A stretch of DNA of 11,061 nucleotides from CAMCSH01 sp043748535 (GTDB lineage: Bacteria > Verrucomicrobiota > Lentisphaeria > Lentisphaerales > Lentisphaeraceae): positions 1-11,061 of the forward strand of contig JAYTMY010000237.1 of the NCBI GenBank assembly GCA_043748535.1. Direction: 5' to 3'. The stretch's first letter is position 1; each line of letters opens with the position of its first letter. The notes under the pieces were generated by a model that did not search any database, was not told the origin of the DNA, and was given only the letters and a program-made list of their open reading frames with translations. Positions 6,695-11,061 of this stretch are shown here, piece by piece. The translations under genes were made by a program, and so were the position numbers.

Positions 6695-6947
6695 TAGAAT
6701 GCGTGACTCATTAAGGAGGTTGACGCCCACTATTGGATTCATGGCAGCGGCGCCGAAAATCACACTGCGTTAGGCAGGGGGACCACGATGAAAAGGATCA
6801 CCAGCAGCCAATCTGAAGAGCTAAAATGAGTGTCGTGAAATACGCCCGCCGCAAACTTGGACAGTGACTAGCTAAGGAGCTCAAAGCTAGAAATGCGCAG
6901 CCGAATCGCAGGAGCGGTGAAATGGTTATTAATTCTGAGAGAATCTG

Positions 6948-6963
6948 TTATGAATTTTCATAA
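6948..6963. repeat. 16-bp A/T-rich palindrome
   Basis: TTATGAATTTTCATAA is a perfect dyad with 7-bp arms and a 2-bp centre, flanked loosely by GAGAG and CTCTC. It lies about 30 nt beyond the stop of the minus-strand small gene, so it could be an inefficient terminator or an operator. It lacks the GC-rich stem and T-run of a standard terminator. Confidence 0.4.
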
Positions 6964-6992
6964 AGGCTCTCCTGGGCTTCGGTCAATCAGGC

Positions 6993-7157
6993 TCAGCGCC
7001 GCGGCAGCAGCCGACGCTTGCCGCTTTCCACCCGGCACAACACCGCTTGCGGTTTCAGCTCGCCGCAGCTGGAGCCTCGCAGTAGCTCGAGAATCGCGGC
7101 GGCGATGCGACCAACGGGGGTGAGGACGACGGGGGGGAGTTCGAAGGTTTTCATCAT
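6993..7157 (-). CDS. Small basic protein of unknown function, 54 aa
   Basis: Minus-strand frame from tandem ATGs (7155-7157 and 7152-7154) to TGA (6993-6995). A near-perfect ribosome site, AAAAGGAGG, sits 3 nt before the first ATG and 6 nt before the second, so the second is probably the real start. A good sigma70-type promoter lies just upstream (7188-7216). The peptide begins MMKTFELPPVVLTPVGRIAA, continues with a short hydrophobic helix (AAAILELLRG), has two cysteines (SSCGELK, VLCRVESG) and ends strongly basic (GKRRLLPRR). I do not recognise the family. The signals make it a likely expressed gene despite its size. It is divergent from def and shares its upstream region. Confidence 0.65.
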   Translation of the reverse strand: MMKTFELPPVVLTPVGRIAAAILELLRGSSCGELKPQAVLCRVESGKRRLLPRR

Positions 7158-7187
7158 GGGCCTCCTTTTAGCTGCGGCTGTGAGTCC

Positions 7188-7216
7188 ATTCTAGATTGCT
7201 TGCGGAGCGATTGCAA
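7188..7216 (-). promoter_or_regulatory. Sigma70-type promoter for the 54-aa gene
   Basis: On the minus strand TTGCAA (7211-7216) and TAGAAT (7188-7193) are separated by exactly 17 bp. TAGAAT matches five of six consensus positions and TTGCAA four of six. The ribosome site follows about 20 nt downstream, giving a short leader. Confidence 0.6.
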
Positions 7217-7343
7217 GAGCCAAGAATGTCATAGAGGGATTGCATAAAAATCACTGGCAAGGGGCGTGGAGTTGCCGATGGCGCTTGACTTCTGCCGCCT
7301 CCGGCGGAAACTTGCCTCGCAAAAATAATCTGTAAGGTGAAGC

Positions 7344-7946
7344 ATGGCTCGTCGACCCCCACCCCCGAAAACCGGTTTGGAAGTGAAAATCTTCGGCAAC
7401 TCGGTGTTGCGTCGCGTCGCGGCACCCGTTGCCGAAATCAATCAGTCGATTCGTGATCTCGCCACGCAGATGGTCAAGTGTATGTACGACGAAGAAGGCA
7501 TTGGCCTCGCAGCGCCTCAGATCGGCGTCAGTCTCCGCATGTTTGTCATCGATACCCGGCGCGATCGTGAAGAAGGAGATCCCTTGCCGACTCCTGGCGA
7601 GCTGGCCTTGGAAGCGCAAATGCCTGTCGCCGTGATCAATCCCGAAATCACCTGGAAATCACCCGAGTCCTGCGATTTTTCCGAAGGCTGTTTGAGCATC
7701 CCCGGGGTCAATGGCAATGTCGTCCGTCCTACGCTCATCCGTCTCAAGGGAAAAACGCTCGCCGGCGAGGAGTTTGAATGGGAATGCGGCGGTCTCCTGG
7801 CTCGCTGCGCCCAGCATGAGATTGATCACCTTGACGGCATTCTTTTCACCGACCGGGCCGAAGAAGCCGACATGAAAAAAGCGGCGGCGCGTCTGGCCAA
7901 GCTGAAGAGCGAATCCGAGCTCCTCGAAAAAGCCCGGGGCAGCTGA
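7344..7946 (+). CDS. def: Peptide deformylase
   Basis: This enzyme removes the formyl group from the N-terminal methionine of nascent proteins at the ribosome and uses a bound divalent metal. All three family motifs are present: GIGLAAPQ (53-60), EGCLS (114-118, Cys metal ligand) and QHEIDHLDG (157-165, two His ligands and the catalytic Glu). At 200 residues it is somewhat longer than the usual 165-185. The extra length comes from a proline-rich start (ARRPPPPKTG), an insert near 72-92 (TRRDREEGDPLPTPGELALE) and a charged C-terminal tail. The start is supported by AAGGTGA about 6 nt upstream. The commonly linked fmt gene does not follow; a glycosyltransferase does. Confidence 0.95.
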   Translation: MARRPPPPKTGLEVKIFGNSVLRRVAAPVAEINQSIRDLATQMVKCMYDEEGIGLAAPQIGVSLRMFVIDTRRDREEGDPLPTPGELALEAQMPVAVINPEITWKSPESCDFSEGCLSIPGVNGNVVRPTLIRLKGKTLAGEEFEWECGGLLARCAQHEIDHLDGILFTDRAEEADMKKAAARLAKLKSESELLEKARGS

Positions 7947-7973
7947 TTTGATCGGAATTTCATTCGAGCTTCT

Positions 7974-8004
7974 TTGACAAGCCGTTTCGCCACGGCAGTG
8001 TCAA
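7974..8004 (+). terminator. Possible hairpin after def
   Basis: TTGACA and GCCGT (7974-7985) pair with ACGGC and TGTCAA (7992-8004), leaving a 6-nt loop and a small internal bulge. There is no U-run on the plus strand, only a later A-run at 8011-8017, so it is at best a weak terminator or a processing signal between def and the glycosyltransferase. Confidence 0.35.
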
Positions 8005-8036
8005 GGCGGCAAAAAAAGCAACCAGGGTGAGCTTAC

Positions 8037-8759
8037 ATGAGCAGCGTTTCAAATCCGGAAATCTCCGTCATTGTCGCGGTCAAAAACGAAGAGGAGAACG
8101 TTCCTCTTCTCGCCGCTGAAATTGTCGCATCACTTGACCGCGCTAGTCTCAACTGGGAATGCCTGTGGATCAACGACGGCTCCACCGACACCACTCTTGA
8201 GCAGATCAACAAGCTGGCCGCCGCCAATCCTCGCCACCGCCTCGTCGATCTGGAAAAGAACTTCGGCCAGTCCGCCGCCATCGCCATCGGCTTCCGCGCC
8301 GGCAAGGCCGATGTCCTCGCCACCCTCGACGGCGACGGCCAAAATGACCCCGCCGATCTGCCCCGCCTCTATGCCCGTCTCCGCGAAGGTGGTCATGCCA
8401 TGGTCAACGGCATCCGCGCCAAACGCCAGGACGATATCATCCGCAAGGTCTGCTCGAAAATCGCCAACGGCTTCCGCAATGCCCTTACCGGCGAAAGCGT
8501 CACCGACGTCGGCTGCGCCATCCGCGTCTTCAAGAAAGAAGCTGTGCTGAACATCCCGGTGTGGAAGGGGATGCACCGCTTCATTCCGACCTTGGTCAAA
8601 ATGCAGGGCTACACCATCGACGAGATCCCGGTCAATCACCGTTCGCGTGAGCGCGGCGTCACCAAATACGGCATCAACAATCGTCTCTGGGTCGGCCTTG
8701 TCGATACCTTTGCGGTGTGCTGGATGAAGCGCCGTCTGGTCTTCCCGAAAGCTAAGTAA
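8037..8759 (+). CDS. GT2 polyprenyl-phosphate sugar synthase (DPM1-like)
   Basis: Family 2 glycosyltransferases of this type move a sugar from a nucleotide donor onto a lipid phosphate carrier at the inner face of the cytoplasmic membrane. The 240-residue protein has the GT-A fold signatures ISVIVAVKNEEENV (start), WINDGSTDTT (NDGSTD 46-51), EKNFGQSAAI, the metal-binding LDGDGQNDPADL (DGDGQNDP 98-105), TDVGCAIRVFK and the acceptor-side RSRERGVTKYG (202-212). It lacks the C-terminal membrane helices of ArnC/GtrB types, so it is the soluble or peripheral form. AGGGTGAG lies upstream of the ATG. The stop is 3 nt before the next gene, an ArnT-like transferase, which suggests the two act in sequence. 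The sugar cannot be read from sequence. Confidence 0.9.
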   Translation: MSSVSNPEISVIVAVKNEEENVPLLAAEIVASLDRASLNWECLWINDGSTDTTLEQINKLAAANPRHRLVDLEKNFGQSAAIAIGFRAGKADVLATLDGDGQNDPADLPRLYARLREGGHAMVNGIRAKRQDDIIRKVCSKIANGFRNALTGESVTDVGCAIRVFKKEAVLNIPVWKGMHRFIPTLVKMQGYTIDEIPVNHRSRERGVTKYGINNRLWVGLVDTFAVCWMKRRLVFPKAK

Positions 8760-8762
8760 GCC

Positions 8763-10289
8763 ATGATTGAGGCGTGCAAACGGCGGCCTGTTCTAGCCGT
8801 TCTTCTCATTGCTTGCTTCACTGCCTTTATTTTTCAAGGCAGCCGCGGCTTGTGGGAAACGACTGAAGGACGCTATTCCCTTTGCGCCAAGGAAATGCTC
8901 GAGTCTGGCAACTGGCTCGAACCGACGCTTTTCGGCGAGCATCACTGGACCAAGCCGCCTCTGGCTTATTGGTTGATGGCTGCCGGCATGAAGCTTTTCG
9001 GCGAAAATGCTTGGGGCCTGCGCTTCTTCTCCTCAATCGCCTTTGTTCTCACGGCCCTCTTGGCCTTTGATATCGGACGCCGCCTCTGGGATGAAAAAAC
9101 CGGGCTTCTCTGTGGACTTGTCTATGCCAGCTGTCCCTTTGCCATCGGCGTTGCCAATACGGTTAACACCGACACCACTTTGGCCTTCTTCATGGGCGCC
9201 GCCATCTGGGCCTATGTCGGCGCCTTGACCACAGAGCAGCAGCGGTCCGGCGCATGGAGTTTTGCCTTTTGGAGCTTCCTTGGTCTCGCCTTTCTCACCA
9301 AGGGACCACCCGCGCTGCTCGTTCTCTTCGTCCCGGTACTGATGCATTTCTTCTCCGAGTGCCGCCCTAAAGCCGGTTTCTGGAGCCTGCCGGCCATGCT
9401 TCTGGGCCTCATCATCGCCGTCTCTTGGTACATAGTGGTCCTCGTCAAGAATTCTGATCTGGTTATCAAGAGCGACGGCGTCGTCTACCACGGCTTGATG
9501 AGCTATTATTGGAACAACGAAATCATCGGACGTATCGTCACTGGTCAGCACAAGCGCAACAGCGAATGGTATGGCGCCTTTGCGCTCTACATGCCGCTCT
9601 TCGCTACAGGTTTGGGTTTTTGGGCCTGGCCGCAATGGCGCTTTTTCATCCGCCGCCGCCTTTGGTCCTTGGCCTCCTGGAAGACGCAACTGAAGACTCC
9701 CGTCGCAGTTCTTTTCGCCGCGTGGATCATCCCCGCCACCGCGGTCTTCTTCCTCTCCTCCAGCCGCCTGCCCAACTACATCCTGCCGCTCTTCCTGCCC
9801 CTGGCCTTGATCGTCGGCCATGAACTCGCCGGCTCGCCGAATCTCTTCCGGCCACGCTTGATCCAGGCTTTTGTCGTCATCTTGATTGGATTGACAGTCT
9901 TCGGCAAGCTAATCATTTCCATTACTCATCGCTATGAAAGGCGCGACATGGCGCAGATCTACAAGCTTGTCGCCCAGTGGGACAGACCTCAAACCAGCCG
10001 CTTCTGCCTTTATGAACAGGAAGGCGAGATGGGCTTCGATTTCTACGCGCGAAGCGAGGTCGTCCGGGCCATGAAAAAGCCAGGGGCCAAGGTCGAAAAA
10101 TATAAGGCCTACACCCTTGATGAAGTCCTGCGACTGTGGCAGGTCGATCCCTCACGCCAGGAGCTTGTCCTCGTCTTCCAAGGCAAGCGGCGCAACGAGG
10201 TCGATTCTGTTCTCGCTCGTCTGGGATTGAAGACTGTTGACGAAGAGACCTCCAAGGTGTGGACCTGCCTGCTCCTGCGCAAACCCTGA
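8763..10289 (+). CDS. ArnT/PMT-like GT-C membrane glycosyltransferase
   Basis: This polytopic inner-membrane transferase is expected to use a polyprenyl-phosphate sugar on the periplasmic side. The 508 residues begin with a TM helix (about 10-25). The conserved first outer loop follows (RGLWETTEGRYSLCAKEML, about 28-46) with HHWTKPPLAYWLM (60-72), the ArnT-style pattern. In ArnT the loop reads DExRY; here the Asp position is Thr, leaving E35. NTDTTLAFF (135-143), LTKGPPALLVLFVPVL and SSRLPNYILPLFLPLALI are further family features. Multiple helices cover roughly 90-390, and a soluble domain of about 110 residues closes the protein. The gene is almost contiguous with the GT2 gene. Substrate could be lipid A, another glycolipid or protein; the sequence does not decide. 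Confidence 0.85.
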   Translation: MIEACKRRPVLAVLLIACFTAFIFQGSRGLWETTEGRYSLCAKEMLESGNWLEPTLFGEHHWTKPPLAYWLMAAGMKLFGENAWGLRFFSSIAFVLTALLAFDIGRRLWDEKTGLLCGLVYASCPFAIGVANTVNTDTTLAFFMGAAIWAYVGALTTEQQRSGAWSFAFWSFLGLAFLTKGPPALLVLFVPVLMHFFSECRPKAGFWSLPAMLLGLIIAVSWYIVVLVKNSDLVIKSDGVVYHGLMSYYWNNEIIGRIVTGQHKRNSEWYGAFALYMPLFATGLGFWAWPQWRFFIRRRLWSLASWKTQLKTPVAVLFAAWIIPATAVFFLSSSRLPNYILPLFLPLALIVGHELAGSPNLFRPRLIQAFVVILIGLTVFGKLIISITHRYERRDMAQIYKLVAQWDRPQTSRFCLYEQEGEMGFDFYARSEVVRAMKKPGAKVEKYKAYTLDEVLRLWQVDPSRQELVLVFQGKRRNEVDSVLARLGLKTVDEETSKVWTCLLLRKP

Positions 10290-10292
10290 GCA

Positions 10293-10320
10293 CTGACATC
10301 GGATGATTTGAGGCTATACT
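10293..10320 (+). promoter_or_regulatory. Sigma70-type promoter for the Tpx-like gene
   Basis: CTGACA (10293-10298) and TATACT (10315-10320) are separated by 16 bp; each matches five of six consensus positions. It begins only 4 nt after the glycosyltransferase stop and predicts a leader of about 20-25 nt. The Tpx-like gene therefore probably has its own transcription start. Confidence 0.6.
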
Positions 10321-10349
10321 GGGCATCTCTCAAACACAGGAGTCAGCTC

Positions 10350-10970
10350 ATGCGCATCACTCTCTCGATTCTCGCCCTTGGTCTGGCCGCTTCCTGCTCT
10401 TCCGCACCGGTTGCCGCCCCGCTTGCCAAGCCTGCCATCGCCGTCGATTCGAGCAGCGCCCATCCGGGCTGCCCGATCAGCCGCAAAGGCCTGCCGGTGG
10501 ACCTCCTGCCGGGCGAACTCAAGATCGGCCAGAGCCTGAGCGCCGATGGCCTCCGCGGCCCCGACCTGAAGCCTTGGAAGACCGGCTTCACCGGCAAGCC
10601 CAGCCTGATCTGCGTCGCACCCTCCCTCGACACCGGCGTCTGCCAGGCCCAGGCCGAGGGTCTCGCCAAAGCCGTCCTGCCCGAAGGCTGCGGCCGATTC
10701 TTCGTCAGCCGCGACCTGCCCTTCGCCCAGAAGCGCGCCCTCGAAAACCTCAAGCTCAGCGGTGTCAGCGCCCTCAGCGACTACGACGCCGGCGCCTGGA
10801 CCCAGTCCCTCGGCCTGCTTCAGGGCGACAATCACCTCGCCGCCCGCGCCGTCATCGTCACCGATGCCTCCGGCAAAGTCGTCTGGTTCCAGATCTGCCC
10901 GGAAGTCGCCCACCTTCCTGACCTCGAGAAAGCTGCGGTCGAGTTGAAGAAATTGGCGGAGAAACACTGA
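10350..10970 (+). CDS. Thiol peroxidase (Tpx)-like predicted lipoprotein, no canonical resolving Cys
   Basis: Start chosen at ATG 10350, which has AGGAG 7 nt upstream and yields a signal sequence (MRITLSILALGLAASCSS) with a plausible lipobox ending at C16. The mature part matches Tpx: SLDTGVCQAQ (catalytic Cys98, with T95 three residues before it), SRDLPFAQKR, ALSDYD, then LAARAVIVTDASGKVVWFQI (R166 in the Arg position) and a C-terminal PDLEKAAVEL helix. Typical atypical-2-Cys Tpx has a resolving Cys in SRFCGAEG; here the same position reads KRALENL, so it is missing. Other cysteines are C41, C88, C114 and C183. Normal Tpx is cytoplasmic or periplasmic and about 165 residues; this one has 206. 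It probably detoxifies peroxides in the periplasm, perhaps as a 1-Cys enzyme. Confidence 0.8.
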   Translation: MRITLSILALGLAASCSSAPVAAPLAKPAIAVDSSSAHPGCPISRKGLPVDLLPGELKIGQSLSADGLRGPDLKPWKTGFTGKPSLICVAPSLDTGVCQAQAEGLAKAVLPEGCGRFFVSRDLPFAQKRALENLKLSGVSALSDYDAGAWTQSLGLLQGDNHLAARAVIVTDASGKVVWFQICPEVAHLPDLEKAAVELKKLAEKH

Positions 10971-10975
10971 CCCTT

Positions 10976-11061
10976 ATGCGCGAGAGTCAGAACGTCGAAT
11001 GGAAAGAGAGCTGGAGGGACGACTACCTCAAGTGGATCTGCGGCTTTGCCAATGCCCAAGG
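10976..11061 (+). CDS. AlbA_2/Schlafen-type putative DNA-binding protein (partial, N-terminus)
   Basis: Twenty-eight codons are visible before the window ends. The sequence MRESQNVEWKESW, then RDDYLKWICGFANAQG, is the hallmark start of the AlbA_2 (Schlafen-like, RecG-related) domain, whose full motif continues into a GG-containing strand. Such proteins are often followed by an ATPase-like or winged-helix C-terminal part and are annotated as putative DNA binding or transcriptional regulators; some are linked to mobile or defence regions. The ATG is 5 nt after the Tpx-like stop and has no clear ribosome site, so it may be co-transcribed. Full length and downstream domains lie outside the window. 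Confidence 0.8.
   Translation, partial: MRESQNVEWKESWRDDYLKWICGFANAQ

Larger units (their letters stand above)
6568..6992. other. Gene-poor interval between phoR and a small minus-strand gene
   Basis: No convincing gene of ordinary size is present in these 425 bases. The interval holds two decamer repeats, REP-like copy B, an AAGGAGG at 6714-6720 without a useful frame behind it and two overlapping 13-codon frames at 6788-6867. It also holds an inverted repeat CTAGCT...AGCTAG (6868-6890) and a palindrome at 6948-6963. Codon use is mixed and stops occur in all frames, as expected for decayed or intergenic DNA. Confidence 0.6.

Noticed and set aside
5920..6711. Minus-strand frame of about 260 codons opposite the phoR kinase core
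   Set aside because: Overlaps fully the histidine kinase motifs and shows no domain of its own.
6893..7123. Plus-strand frame of 76 codons
   Set aside because: It overlaps the minus-strand 54-aa gene, which has a better ribosome site and promoter; the peptide is Arg/Ser/Ala-rich like a shadow.
7285..7329. TTGACT and AATAAT as a def promoter
   Set aside because: The hexamers are 33 bp apart, and the -10 would leave almost no leader before the ribosome site.
9033..9821. Minus-strand frame of about 260 codons opposite the GT-C gene
   Set aside because: Highly charged shadow of a hydrophobic membrane protein on the other strand.

Overview
The window comes from a moderately GC-rich bacterium with strong G/C preference at third codon positions. 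The cell envelope looks Gram-negative: there is a predicted periplasmic lipoprotein, a polyprenyl-sugar type glycosyltransferase pair, and a large-form PstA. REP-like GC-rich repeats and the overall protein character would fit a PVC-type lineage (Verrucomicrobiota/Lentisphaerota), but this is an impression from sequence style and no marker gene here proves it.

Layout. (1) Positions 1-920 are an accessory stretch: the last 34 codons of an unidentified gene, a REP-like palindrome, a minus-strand 48-codon membrane peptide, and just upstream of it on the same strand a frameshifted tail of a large repetitive surface protein. (2) Positions 804-6567 hold a phosphate operon on the plus strand, pstA-pstB-phoU-phoB-phoR, preceded by a PHO-box-like direct repeat. 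No pstS or pstC is present upstream. A 112-nt spacer between pstB and phoU carries two mutually exclusive hairpins and G-quadruplex-type runs on both strands. (3) Positions 6568-7343 are a gene-poor interval with a second REP-like copy, several small repeats, and a well-signalled 54-codon minus-strand gene that diverges from def. (4) Positions 7344-10289 encode peptide deformylase, then a tightly spaced pair: a GT2 polyprenyl-phosphate sugar synthase and an ArnT/PMT-like GT-C membrane transferase. (5) Positions 10293-10970 hold a promoter and a predicted lipoprotein of the thiol peroxidase (Tpx) family lacking the usual resolving cysteine. (6) The window ends inside an AlbA_2/Schlafen-type gene.

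How the genes work together. PstA and PstB are the membrane and ATPase parts of the high-affinity phosphate importer; they need PstC and PstS from elsewhere. PhoU relays transporter state to the sensor kinase PhoR, which phosphorylates PhoB, and PhoB probably binds the PHO-like box in front of pstA, giving autoregulation. In the second block the GT2 enzyme would load a sugar onto a lipid carrier, and the GT-C enzyme would transfer it on the outer face of the inner membrane.

Most of the window is recognisable housekeeping or signalling. The parts that repay a second look are the pstB-phoU spacer, the unusual Tpx-like lipoprotein, the two small minus-strand genes and the REP-like pair.
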